This document shows, piece by piece, positions 34,700 to 47,390 of a DNA stretch of 64,000 nucleotides. The translations under genes were made by a program, and so were the position numbers. Location of the stretch: contig JASAND010023803.1 of NCBI GenBank assembly GCA_030248195.1, forward strand, positions 21,869 to 85,868, written 5' to 3'. The DNA comes from Trissonchulus latispiculum. Its lineage: Eukaryota; Nematoda; Enoplea; Enoplida; Ironidae. Below the pieces are notes generated by a model. The model was not told the DNA's origin, searched no databases, and saw nothing but the letters and a program-made list of their open reading frames with translations. Every line of letters begins with the position of its first letter. Position 1 is the stretch's first letter.

Positions 34700-35577
34700 G
34701 GGTTGCCGCTTTTTACACAAAAAGGCAACCCTTTCATCTGGGTATGTCCGTTTTTATTATTATTAATCTCGTTACCACCCCTGTCCCCCCCCCTAGATCT
34801 CGAGATTGGGAAGGGGTACAGGGCTGGTTGATACCTTATTTTGAAGCCCTTGACTAGGACATCTCCGGGAAGCAACATGGCTCCGATACCTACCGGATTC
34901 CGGGAATGACGAATCCCGGAATTTTTAAAATGGTAAGGGGGGACCAAGGGAAACGTAAAAAATTTTTGTCTCCGATTTTGCTCAAAAGTTGGGCATAGGG
35001 TAATTCGATAGCGCTGATTTCGAAACTGAAATCGAAATTTCCGGAAAATTTCCGGATTTCGAGATATTGGACCCGGAAAATTCCGGATTTTGAAAAATTT
35101 TTCCGAAAGTGGTCGATATGGTACTTAAATGAAAGAGCTCGTCGAGCTGAGCAACTTTCCTTCTTGCGACATTTTCCGGAAATGCGTCTAGCAAAAGTTA
35201 CAGCCGAAAAACTGAAAATCCGGGAATTCCCGAAAACCCGGATTTTGAAAAATTTTTCCGAAAGTGGTCGATATGGTACTCAAATGAAAGAGCTCGTCGA
35301 GCTGAACAAGTTTTCTGCTTGCGGCATTTTCCGGAAATGCGTCTAGCAAAAGTTACAGCCGAAAAACTGAAAATCCGGGAATTCCCGAAAACCCGGATTT
35401 TGAAATTTTTTCCGAAAGTGGTCGATATGGTACTCAAATGAAAGAGCTCGTCGAGCTGAACAACTTTTCTGCTTGCGGCATTTTCCGGAAATGCGTCTAG
35501 CGAAAGTTACGACCAAAAAACTGTTGCATTCTTCTGACAGAGACCCGTGTCTCTAAGGGAAAATGCCGCGGCAACCC
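34700..35577. mobile_element. GGGTTGCCGC-ended element
   Basis: Left GGGTTGCCGC and right GCGGCAACCC are perfect inverted repeats. The left end folds with GGCAACCC at 34724-34731 into a hairpin. The body is homologous to 24213-25213: CTCGAGATTGGGAAGGGG, GGTAAGGGGGGACCAAGGG, CGATTTTGCTCAAAAG. It then carries three successive units with GAAAGAGCTCGTCGAGCTGA and CATTTTCCGGAAATGCGTC. No protein is encoded. Confidence 0.75.
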
Positions 35578-38500
35578 ATTCTCGCTACTTCGCTAGTTTA
35601 TATTTGCGGCGCGTACCTATGTGACCCCTACTCATCTTGAAGGCGGCAGCTAAACGAGCAGAGTTCAAATTTATAAATTATTTAACTTTATATTAGTCTA
35701 ACAACGCTATATTTTGACTTTGACTTGATAACGACATCAAGTTTAGTAGGATACTTCTATTATCTATTATAGACTTTTGAATGCATAAAAACAAATTTTT
35801 CCACTACTTTCTATCTCATGCAGGACAGTTCCTAAACATTGTCCTTTAATAAATTTATCATAGACCTGGAGTTTAACATTATGTCAAGTCTGAGGTGGGA
35901 GAATGGTGTTGAAAAGTGAACTTCGGTTCGTCTATTGTTCCCAATTTCTTGTTACTTTATCTGGAATATAATGAACCTTTTCCTGGCAGGACTCGCTGTA
36001 GCTTTCCTGCGCCAAATCTCAAATCTGGGACTCCAATTTGACACCATGTAGTTATCTGGTCTAGGTTCTGGTTTATACAGGCTAAAACCCCCAGTCTCCG
36101 AAGTGAATTACTACAGACTTTAGGTAGCTGCTGACTGAGTGTAAGGGAAGTTGTGTATCTGTTGGACCTGAATTCTAAATTCTGAATCTATATCCTAAAT
36201 GTACTCTCTAAAATCCGGAACAACTGATTGGACGTGAATCACCCCTCAGTAAATGGGCAGGTAACAGGAATCTGTTTAGAATTCCCGGCTTTTCTTCCAC
36301 GGATGTAGTCAACATTTGAGGTGACTCTCCTAGCCCTAGAGCTGAGAATCCGGGGATGAGCACCGGCACCCAAAGTCCTGTGGCAGAACGGAGATATCTC
36401 CAGGGATAAACCTAAACTTTGTATGGCTATATTAGGAACGAAATTTTGTAATGATGACAACCAGACGACGGAAAGTCTTCAAGAGTGTATAAAGCAAAAG
36501 GAGAGAAAGAAAGAAATTGATGGACACGTCAGGAGTTGTAGTCAGAATGACTAAATGGAGTTTGGCTTTAGTCACAAGAAGAGTACATAATAGATAAGAG
36601 TATTACAACTAGTGGAGCACTATATAAAGTCCAATCAGTCAGAGACTATGATTTTTGATGTTTACGTAAATCGGCGATTCACTACGTCTACGCACGAGTT
36701 CTAATTGATGTCTAATAGTAGTTTGGCACTCCTTCGACTAGAAAGCTGTACGCAGTTCCTGTATAAGGAAGTCACTTATTAATTAGTACTAATCGCAATG
36801 AGCGACCACTCGAAGCAGAACGATGGTCTAAAATTACTGGGAAAATAAAATTTTAATGTTGTTATAGTTAGTGAAATTATTAAAATAATAAATTTACCTA
36901 ACGTGCCATGTTGAAAGTTCGCGTCTCAGAACCAAACTTTGTACCCCTATCCTCTAAAAATCCGGGTTTTCGGCAAAACGAAAAATCGGGATTGTGTATA
37001 AATCTCATTTGAAAACAACATACATAACTACATATTTCTCTAACTCATGTAAGCTCTTATTCAGCATAAAGAAATAATGAAAAACGTCTGCACTGCTGTT
37101 ATTAAGGCAAAGTTAGTCCGAACCAGGAGAGAGCCAATGGGATTGGTCTGTTTTCTGTAGCATTCCAGCTACTGAATGAAACAGTGAGTAGGACCAATTT
37201 AGTAGCACACCTACTCAAGCCAATCTCAGTAGTTCCACTGAATAGAGGCTCGGAAACAGTCTGACAGGCTAAGCCTGTGAAAAATGGCTTCAAAGCGGAC
37301 AAGAGGGGGAAGAGAAGAAATGGCTATTTAAATGGGGAACCACTTTTTTGAGGAGTTTTCTGACGTCAACAAGGTTTGGTCTAGGTGATATCAAATCTTA
37401 ACTTCTGACTTTGCTCCCTGCTTGGATAGAAGGGGGGGGGGATGAGACTAAGCCTAAATCATTGGAAAAGTCCTCCGTCCCGTTTCTCGTTGCCAGAAGA
37501 AAATGACTTACACTCACTTTTCAAGAGTGTACTTTTTGGGGACTGGAAATCTAATACACTTTTTCTACCCCCAGTTTTCAATAGGCTACAACGGTGGACT
37601 GAGATTAGAATGGGATCTGAGGATAGGAAAGGGCTCACCTTGATCCAAGAAATCGGATCAGGTCTTCTCAGATTTAGATCCCAGAATAGATCTCTGGAGT
37701 AGTTAGATTGGGAACAGTCTCGCATCTAAATTAGGTATATTAGGTTTATGGTATTGGTATATTAGGTAGGATGAGACAGAGTAAGATTATCTTGGCCCTA
37801 CGTAAGCTTGAATTGGAATTCCTGATTATTTCGAAGATAAAGGTGCGGAATAGAAAATTGGCAACAGATTTCGGTGGTCTGTTACTAAAAAATTAATACT
37901 TTTGCCTGTACCCTTTACAGTTTACCTTACCTTCGAGGGGGGGGTGATAATTGAGCTACACACCCTACATGATCAGAATCTTAAAACAGCTCGACTGCAC
38001 CAGGCTTGGAGGGCTTGGATCCTCCAACCTAGTCAAAGCAGAACAACTCTTGAATAATCGTCAACTTAATTTCCTTCAAATTTGGTGAAATGAGCAACAG
38101 GAATTTTTCTACTGGAAAGGGGGAACCGTTGGCTGGAGAATCAATTTAGGAGAGAGGGTAGGAAAGGGGGTCTCTTCTTGGTCCTTTTCATCCAATCACA
38201 ACTACCCACTCTCGTGGGGAGTGTATGATTGTTGGGATAGAGCCAGCCAGGGAGGAGGAAGCTTTGTACTAAGTTCATTCATGGAACGCTTGTTTTCAAC
38301 TACTTTGTACTACTCTCTCTCTCTCTCTCTCTCGCTCTATCCAGGCTAAAAAATTATAGGTTAATTTCGAAACCAGAAGGAAATAAAAACTGTTAAACCT
38401 TCTTAAGGTGCCCTGCTTAAACGTAACAATGTGACTCACTATTCTGTAAAGTTTGTAATAGGAAGGAGTAAGACACTCAGCTCATTTCAGACTCCAAAAT

Positions 38501-39088
38501 TTGAGGTTCGCCCAAATTTTTAGTGTCTAACTAGTTTTCAGTGGCACTTTCGTCTTTCAAAGACGGAACTAATGCAAAAACCTACGAGTGAGAATGTGCC
38601 AATTAATTTCGCCATATTTCATCAATTTGGAACAATTAATCAGGGAATAATTTAGAGCAATTAATCAGAGAATTGCTCAAGCCTAACCTCAGCCTCGTTA
38701 GCCTGGGTTAGACTTGTTTACCAGACACAATGAGTTAACTAACAGGTGAAGCATAGGAAAGGAACAGTTGAACTAGCGAGTTGAGCGTTGCCGGTTCACC
38801 AATCTCACTTTGTGTTTTGTCATCAGCAAAAATTAATCAAATCATGCTGAGGGAGATTAGAATAAAGCTCTGGGGGTGGTCATTTGGGGACTGTAGGAAA
38901 GAGTGGCGCCAGAATTAAAGTATCACTTTTTTGGAAACCATTAAAAAGGAATGGCACAAATATAAATCCCTAAAATTCTGAATTTAAAAACAAAACTTGT
39001 GGCTGTCGTTTGCTGAAATTCTGTTTCGATTTTAGCATTGCTCAGTGTTGTTTTTCGCTTTTTCCCCTTTCGCTAACCAGATTGAAAG
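35578..39088. other. Gene-free stretch
   Basis: Contains a solo CAAGAGT-family end at about 36579-36610, a CT microsatellite (38313-38337) and a fragment AGTAAGACACTCAGCTC at about 38467 matching the 41873-42525 foldback. Open frames on both strands at 37442-37725 overlap each other and have no recognisable domain. Confidence 0.45.
38313..38337. repeat. CT microsatellite
   Basis: (CT)n run with one interruption (CTCGCTCT) at the end. Confidence 0.9.
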
Positions 39089-39826
39089 TAGTGTTGGGAT
39101 TGGCTGAAATTTTGCCTGGTTGGCTTGGCTTGGCTTGGCCGGAGTTTGAAGTTGGCCAGCCAATTGGCCGGTGGCCGATGGTCGGCCATTGGCCGTTGGC
39201 CGTGGGCCGGCCAACGGCCAATTGGCTGGCTGTTGGCTGTTGCTTGACCGTAAGCTATTAGCCATACGGTAGTTATTTGCCAACACTGGCTAGCTGAAAT
39301 TTATTATTTTTATTCGTCTACCGTGCCTAATAAGGCGTCAACTAATTGAACTTTATTAAAACTAGTTTTTCCAAACGTTTAGCTCCAATCTGCTATAATT
39401 TTGTTTCACTTTGGCTGGAGGACTGCAATGATTTGATAATTGATGAGACGTTGACAGCTATACAAATTTAAAAAACCATTAAAATTTGCATGCAATTAGC
39501 AAACTTATTGAAAAACAACGCTATCTACAATAAAAGAGCACGGACGTATATATTGAAAGCTTAGAGCTAAGTGTCAATATGTTATGCAGGTAAACTGAAA
39601 ATCTGTAGTAATATATCTAATGTAACGTTTATAATGCAACATGTGCACGATATTATGTAGCAGAATTAAATTTTGTAACACAGTAGGCGCACAAAATCAG
39701 TAAATTTGAACTTGGCCAACAGTCGGCCTTTGACCGGCCTTCGGCCAACGGGCAGCCAATTGACCGTTGGCCATTAGCCGTTGGCCGGCCAACGGTCAAT
39801 GGCCGGCCGGCCAATGCACAACACTA
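39089..39826. mobile_element. hAT-like element, GGCCAACGG arrays, copy 1
   Basis: Ends TAGTGTTGGGATTGGC and GGCCAATGCACAACACTA. ATTGAAAG is duplicated exactly at 39081-39088 and 39827-39834. Arrays of GGCCAACGGCCAATGGCC, both orientations interleaved, occupy 39134-39235 and 39711-39815. The middle is AT-rich and homologous to 52023-52759. It is 738 bp with no coding content. Confidence 0.9.
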
Positions 39827-39991
39827 ATTGAAAGTAGATTAAAAAGTAGTAAAATAATCGTTGAAAATGAATTAAAAATGAAAAAATAAAATTTAAACAA
39901 TGATTGAAAATTCAAACTCCATTTGAATTCGGAGGTATCGAGCCAGAACACTGCGGATTACTGATATCCTCTCTGATCTGTTTGTTCGAAT

Positions 39992-40084
<93 letters not shown>

Positions 40085-41872
40085 ATATATATAATATCGA
40101 AATGTCATGTGATTAGAATTGAATTGTTTTAAAGTTAGAATGTGTTTGTTTAAAAGGCCGAGTATTGTCCTGATCTCGAACATACATTCTACCGTTACAG
40201 TACACACTACCATTATTTGATTGATTGATTGATTGATTCATCATTCAATTCAAAAGTTCATTCATTGATAAGCTTTTCGGACTGACTAATCTTCCCTCAT
40301 CTCTTTAGAGGAAACGTACCATTTTGAACATCATCCTAGTCGTTTTTGAATCTTGGCTTTATTATCTGAGGACACATTAACTGAAAGCTAAACAAATGAA
40401 TGATACAAATCGAAATATGGGAAGCCAGATATCAACAAAAGGCAGATATATTTCTAAAATAAAGTACACACACGTACATATATACATGTATTAAAAAACT
40501 GTTGGAGGAGTTATAATATATAGTTATATAACATATTTATATATATGCATATGTTTGTATACCACATTTCTTATTAATGTATCCATGGAACGGGCGCTAC
40601 ATTAATATGAATCTATGGAATACCAGTCCGAATACCTGCCTTCTCATTCAAGCGATCTGGTTTTAAAATCCTACCTAATGTATGCAATTAAGAGTCAGAC
40701 CAGAAAAAGGGAGAGAAAGATATACCCAGACTACTCTGGTGGAAAAATAGGTGATACTCTTTTTGCATGCTGATTCTGAGCAGGATGCTCTATCTTTCTG
40801 CCTAGGATGGACAGATAGAGCTAAAGTAAACAGAAAGAGGGGTGGGATAAGCTTACTTGCCCGGGGATCGGTTTTCCCTTTGACCCGGACAGATTTAGAG
40901 ATTAAGTTACCAAAAGGGAAAGCAAGGAAGCCAACTAGAAGCTTTCCGCCATGCTTAACTGAGATCATGACGGCAGGCGGATGCGGTATACATGACAGAT
41001 CAAGAATATATATTATCTTAAATAGCCATAGGTGTACCACCTGTTTGGGTTGGGGGGGGAGTAAAAAGTCCAAATCTGGCTTGGGGGGGTCTCAAAAATC
41101 AGAAATTTTCAAAACAAACTGTACCCAAACTGTACCCAAATTTTTTTCAGCTAAAAATGGCCCTTTTTGGACATAAAATCTACTATTTTGAACATAAATC
41201 TAATAAAAAACCACTCGTATTGCGTTTTAAAACCTATTTTTCAGCGTTTTTAACTGTTTCTAAACAATTTTTCCAGAAAATTTTTGAAAAATTGCAAAAA
41301 TGTTTGCAAAAATTTGGCATTTTTTCACTTGTTTGGACCCCATTTTGGGGGGGAGGGGGGTCTGAGCTTGGTCTGAGCTTGGCTTGGGGGGGGTAATGTA
41401 GTCGAGGTCGGGTATGGGGGGTGTGGGGTCTGGCCTCTCCGTGGAGGGTCTCACAGGGGGTAAACTGTGGCCTGGTACTCCTATGTAAATAGCGGAATTA
41501 AATTTACGAAATTTAGTAATAAAAATGTGTCATAAAAATGAATTTGTTACCGGAAACAAATTTGACAGCTCAATGAGTACGAGTTATCCGGGTATCCGGA
41601 AATTAACACGGAAAGGACGGCGTGCGGTCCTTCTTTAATTTATTTAAATTAGCTAATTAATTACCGGCTAAAGTCTAATTAGCTAAACAAAGAACATTGA
41701 AAACCACCAAGTGTCCGAAAAACTTCCGTATTCAAGAGGTATTTGATCTAGCTGTAGTCTGGTTTAGGTACAGGCCGAAGGTAAAACCAATTGAGCCACA
41801 AGAAGCTTCAATGGAATTGGCTGAAATTGGGATACCAATACATCGAGTATGACGAGACGACGTTCGTTCAAC
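39827..41872. other. Gene-free stretch with microsatellites
   Basis: AT tract at 39992-40093 and (TTGA)n near 40218-40241. Overlapping open frames on both strands at 40675-41176 lack codon structure or recognisable domains. G-rich patches at 41048-41090 and 41344-41430 share CTTGGGGGGG-type sequence. Confidence 0.45.
39992..40093. repeat. Long AT microsatellite
   Basis: About 100 bp of (AT)n, which makes spurious Tyr-Ile open frames on both strands. Confidence 0.95.
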
Positions 41873-42525
41873 CAAGAGTTTATAATAGCAAGAGTAAGAC
41901 ACTCAGCTCTTCCTAATAGACTAAGCTTGCAAGATGCTCGAAACATTAAGGCCGAAATCTCGGGGGGGAGGGGCTTCTCAGCATGTAAACATATATACAA
42001 CGCTGACATTCTAAATAACGGCCGTTTTCGATAAATTAAATACTATAACTTGAGCTAGGAAAATCGTACCGCAATAATTTTTATATCATTATGTTGCGTA
42101 GAACGAGATCTTTTTAACGATATGAAAATTATACAGTTCGGTTTGCGTAATCTATTTTAAAACCGGCAATAAAGCATCCTTGCTACGAAAATTCTGGGAA
42201 TTTCATCATTTCTTATAAATGGCTTACGTTGTTGCTGAATTTATGAGGGATTGCCTAAACAGAACCTATAGAATTTTTATATCGTTGAAAAGATCTCGTT
42301 CTACGCAACATAATCATATAAAAATTATTGCTGTACAATTTTCCTAGCTCAAGTTATATTATTTTATTTGTCGAAAACACCCGTTATTAAAAAAATGTCA
42401 GCGTTGTATGCTTACAGCTGAGAAGCCCCCCCCCCCGAGATTTCAGCCTTAATGTTTCGAGCATCTTGCAAGCTTATTCTATTAGGAAGAGCTGAGTGTC
42501 TTACTCTTGGTATTATAAACTCTTG
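41873..42525. mobile_element. Foldback element, CAAGAGTTTATAATA ends, 7-bp duplication
   Basis: Inverted arms of about 265 bp (41873-42140 and 42262-42525) start CAAGAGTTTATAATA and contain AAGAGTAAGACACTCAGCTC and a run of C/G. The loop is about 120 bp. GTTCAAC abuts both ends exactly (41866-41872 and 42526-42532). The arms differ at scattered positions, so the insertion is not recent. It belongs with 2612-2645 and 8526-10049. Confidence 0.85.
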
Positions 42526-42556
42526 GTTCAACATACAAGCGCAATGCACTGTAAAT

Positions 42557-44001
42557 CAGAGTTGGCAAATGGGACGCGTTTTCTGATCCCATCCCATCCC
42601 ATCCCACCAGATTTTCAAATTCACCGTCCCATCCCATCCCATTTGTCCGAACTTGATTTTTCCAATCCCATATAATCCCACTTGCAGTATTTGACCTTGC
42701 AATCGCTGTAGCATTGAAATTTTAATATTGGCACAAGGTCTTAAGGTGGTGGTATCCTTTTGTGAGCGGAATTTGAAACGCAATAAACTTTCGCAATTTT
42801 GCGCGTTGGAAAAATTTGACACATCGTTTAAAGCTTATTAGTGAATACAAAAAAGCAAAATTTGCAAAAAAACAGCAAACTTTTTAACATACTACCTAAA
42901 TATAGACCATCAAACTCTATCGATTACTCAAAACTATAATAGAATGGGCAAAATTTTATTTTCTGCCATGATATGAAGGAATGTGGGGTGGGCCGAGAAA
43001 AATTTTACGGATTTGGCTCACCAGGTCTTAATACTCCAGAAAATCCGCCAAATGTGCGATGACACGTAACTTTGCAACTTTGCATTGAGTATTTTCGCAG
43101 CTGGTGAAGTTCAAGTCAAGGAAAGACCCACCGCAATACTGCGAATTTTCATCCTGCCAAAGCTTACGCGAATCCATGGGGTAGTGTTTTGAGAAATTTC
43201 TGTTTAAAACAAAATAATTGTAGTTTTGCCAAATGGGTGTTTTAACCAAATCTCTAGCTTAACGCAACGAACTCCAGCTAATAGGCATTAATCAAATGTG
43301 TGATTGGATTCTAATAATTGAGGTGAAAGTAAATCAATAGGAACAAATCGATTGAGTATAAATAAATCAAAATTCTCTGTAAGATTTGGCAGTAATTTCG
43401 ACAAAACTGATTTCCTCAAAAATGGCCATTTTTGTGACCTCCACAATCATTTTTGGCTTATATAAACTAAGTTAAGAGGGGCCCTCTTTGGGGTAATTGT
43501 TTCGACCATCGCCAATTTAACTAATTTTGCAACAATGTTCATTTCGGTGACCTCTTTCCATTTATATCAACCAATCACGTGCATCGATAACGAACTGAGA
43601 GAATAGAAAAAAGAAAAGATTTTTATCTTTTCACCTTAAAATGCGGGACTGGTCCCAGAATGTTAAAGAGCGCCATATTTGAAAAGTTTCATCATTCATC
43701 TTAAAAGTTGCAGCCTGTAACGTTACATTGAGCACAAAGCGATACCAGTACCTTAAAGAGCTCCATGTTTCTCTTTGCTGGTAGTCATCAAAACGCCGGC
43801 CAATCATGACATTGGACAGACAATTTTATGCCAAATTTACCAAAATGTTGCATTATTTCAAAATTTGGAAATGGTGTTTGAAGGCATTGTAAGGCAAAAT
43901 GATCCCACAAAATCCCACTGATCCCACATGGGATGAGTTTTCAATCCCATCCCATCCCATCCCATGGGATCCCATGGGATCCCATCCCAGATGCAACACT
44001 G
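42557..44001. mobile_element. hAT-like element, GGGAT/CCCATC arrays
   Basis: Ends CAGAGTTGGCAAATGGGACG and AGATGCAACACTG. CTGTAAAT is duplicated exactly at 42549-42556 and 44002-44009. CCCATCCCATCCCATCCCA arrays lie at 42586-42680 and 43902-43990, including GGGATCCCATGGGATCCCA. It is 1.45 kb, and no transposase frame survives. Confidence 0.88.
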
Positions 44002-45240
44002 CTGTAAATGCTGGTATAATGGTAATATTGAAATATTATAATTTAATAATGATAGAAAATATAATTGTAATTTGTAAAATCAAAAATCTAAGTGCTTCTT
44101 CCTCCAGGTTCTAGGAAGTATGTATGCATCTCCGGTTGTATCCAGTAATTCATACCTGTTCCTAGTGTTCAAAATCCTAAAATTTCACTATTTTTAGTTT
44201 GGCCAAAGATTGCGTGATGTTGAAAAATGTTGAAAAATACAGTGTCACACAACGTTCAGAGTCAAAACAGGGAACAGAGGCCAAGCTAACAGTCTGTTAT
44301 ATTGTAACAGAACCCCTGGAATGAATGCAATTTTCCAAAGTAGCGAACCAAGCCTAGGCTAATACATTAATGATGAAATTAGGATAATGTAGGGATCGCC
44401 TTCAAAATCACCGGATCATTTATCTTTACAACAAACCTGGATCAGATGGTAGAATTAAATGGACTGATTTTCTACCAGCTAATCTGACAGGTTACATCAC
44501 TAGGCAATTGAACTGATTACAAAGAGTGAAAATTAGAAAGTTAGAGAGAAAGATATTTTAGGTTTGGACTTACCTAAATTTAGATTTAAAATTTATTTTT
44601 CGGTGAAAAATGATGGGACTAATGCTGTCATACCTTGTCTTTCACCACTAGCTTAAATTGTGTATAACTTATCTGTTTGGCACAGGGGCTAAGACGAGTA
44701 AGGAAAAATTGGCAAAAGGAAAGCAGAAAACTCGTTTTCACACGGAAAAAATAGGTTTTCGCACTGAAATTCCAAAAACATTCCAGTTTCGCCGGAATTG
44801 TTTTGCTGAAATTCTTAATTTTTCAAGAGAGTGGACCGAAATCTAGAAAGTTTTGTAAAAATGCTTGAAAAAACTGTAATTTTATTGTAATTCCTCAATA
44901 TTGAGAACAAACTACGTTAAGGCTATGGTACAAGCCCATCAAAAATTTCCGACCAAGGTACAAGCCACCTCGAAATTTGCTTTGGAGAAGGAGGAAAATT
45001 GGGGTGAACCGTCGGTCGAGGACCGCCGGATAACCGGATTTTTTGTTTTTTTTGAAAAAACCGGTAAAGCTGGGTACTGAAGGGGGTGAGGGACCCCTCT
45101 GGGGGGAACTCTAGGTCTGGGGGGGTGACCCCCTGCACATGTATGGACAAGCCCTTCAATCCGACGGTACATACATATGTTAAGTTACCCAATGTGTGCA
45201 ATGAATTCTATGTACATAATGCGAAGTTATGCATATATAC
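44002..45240. other. Gene-free stretch
   Basis: No supported gene or element ends. G/C-rich minus-strand frames at 44923-45201 overlap in two frames and were not called. Confidence 0.45.
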
Positions 45241-47390
45241 TAGAGCTGGGGCCGGTTCCAATTTTCGAAACCGGTTCCGGTTCCGGTTCTAGGGTACCGG
45301 TTCCGGTTCCGGTTCCGGTTCCGGTTCTTGCTTCCGGTTCCCGGTTCCAAGTACAAAATTTGTAGTGATAATTTTCTTTGTTATTTAACATTTGTTGTAG
45401 GACCCTATAGGGCTTATACAATCAAAATGAAGAAGCAATAGTATAAATCAATTGGATTAAACATATCAAGCAACTGGACAACAGTTTTTCTTAATGTTTT
45501 GAATTAATTTTGATTTGTTACTGTAGAACATTTTTGGACATCATGTAACCTACCAAACACCATTGATACTTTTAATATTTACTTTTGTGCTTAAAATACA
45601 AAATTGTTTCGACAGTTGACTGTTCTATGGTACTGAGTATCAAAATGTTTATGATACCTGTACGTATAACCTGAAATTATGGATTTAAAAAAATGAACAA
45701 ACAGCGCGGTATACCAAGAGCGCCTACCAACCCAAAGAAATCTTAAAAGCAGGAAAACATTTCAAGAAATTATAAGAATTGCTGAAAGCTTAGTTTTAAA
45801 TTTCTTTTAAAAACTACAGTCGCTTCCGAAGGATATTTCTAGAAATTTTAAATGCAGTTAAGATTATTTGAAAGAAAAATAAAATTTAATTTAGTGCTCT
45901 TTCACACAGACACACCTCTATGTAGGTATTTAGTTCCTAACAGCAGATTAGTTATGCCGACGTCTCTATTTATGCACCTTCACTTACGAATTTTGTGCCA
46001 GAAGCCGAAGTTCCTGAAAAATAGGAAAAGGGGTTAGCAGTTTTCAAATGTTTCTGCTCCTGCAAAATTTAAATTGTTCTTCGGAGATAATGTTGATTCC
46101 AGCTTATATCCAAAGAATATATAATTGAAGGCGTTTTAAAAGAAGCTGCGTTTTGGAAGCAAAAGTAACGAAATTAATTAAAATAAAACTATTACAAACT
46201 TATATTCATTCGAATGTTCTCACCAAAACTTACAACTTTACTCTTCAACGTATTCTTCGATTCCTTACGGTGTATTTCCTTACGATTCCTTAGTGATAAT
46301 AAGGAAAATTGGATTTCACAGCTTGTTTGATTTTGGTTTGGTTTGGTTTTCGAGTTTGGTCTCTCTGCCTAAGCACAGCAACGAAGATACGAAATTTTGA
46401 ACATGGCGGCTAGATTCTTATTAACACGGATTCCTCTCAACTCATCCCAGCAATTAAGAAGCGTCTTCACGCACACCATTTTGAGAAAACTGTTCAGAGA
46501 AATTTTAAAGTTTTGTGTTTGGTAAATTGTGTTCAGGAGAAAAATAAGCGTCCAAGCTTGAAGCTTTTGGCGAAATTCGGACAAAGTTTAAATTTTTTCA
46601 AAATATTGAGCTTTGTTGTTCATTAAGCAGAACAAATAGCCCTCGGTAAGCGTTTTTTGTAGCAGGAGCTGTGATCGCTTTTCCTTAGTTTCCCACACGT
46701 CAAGAAATCAATCCGTTTAAAACTTGTTTTCGTGTTATCGCATGTCCAAGTCGGACATTTGATGTGACACTGCCGTACTCTGCAAACTTGTACTAACTTT
46801 AAAATTATTATATGTAAACAAGCTTTAACATGATTTAAAAATTATCGTTGAAGTCCAAAAATTGAATAAATGTACTGTCGTTCAAAGTTTGCTGCACGTA
46901 ACTACCATCAATATCAATACATTTTGGTCATTCTAGATTCAGTTTAGCTTGAGTCGAAATCCTGCAACTAATACAAAAATCTTCCGTATTAATATTAAAG
47001 CAATTAACTAAGTGAGAATAAACAAATATTTAGAATATTCGTTCATCGAGCTATTCGTTAAGTATTCTCGAAATGTAAACAAGGTATGTAGCAATCGCCG
47101 ATTTCGAATTATAAAATTCGCTAATGATTCTACATTCGTGCCAACGCAGTTCCAGCTTCAGCTTCAGAGATAAGAGACTCATGATTCAGAATCGAATGCT
47201 GCTGGCCCAAAATCCAACTATTCCAAATTTGACACTTTGGAAAAATTTTAGTTCAAGCTCAATTTTTGAGCCTGGAACCGGCCGGTTCCAAATTCTACCG
47301 GTTCCGGTTCCGGTTCTAAAAATCCTTCCGGTTTGGTTCCGGTTCCGGTTCCGGTTCCAACCGGTTCTAGTGGAACCGGCCCCAGCTCTA
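45241..47390. mobile_element. hAT-like element, GGTTCC arrays, second copy
   Basis: Ends TAGAGCTGGGGCCGGTTCC and GGAACCGGCCCCAGCTCTA, 19-bp perfect inverted repeats. ATGCATAC follows the right end. The left flank reads ATGCATATATAC, compatible with the same 8-bp duplication after an AT expansion. Arrays of GGTTCCGGTTCC lie at 45270-45350 and 47295-47375. The interior is partly homologous to the 5.2-kb element (TTATACAATCAA segment) and to 13090-13320. No transposase is recognisable. Confidence 0.85.

Noticed and set aside
37442..37725. 86- and 88-codon frames on opposite strands
   Set aside because: They overlap each other, lack homology, and have no splice signals consistent with a neighbouring gene.
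39893..40213. Open frames rich in Tyr-Ile
   Set aside because: They arise from the AT microsatellite.
40675..41176. Overlapping 132- and 141-codon frames as a possible gene
   Set aside because: Both strands are open over the same bases and neither product has recognisable motifs or splice context.
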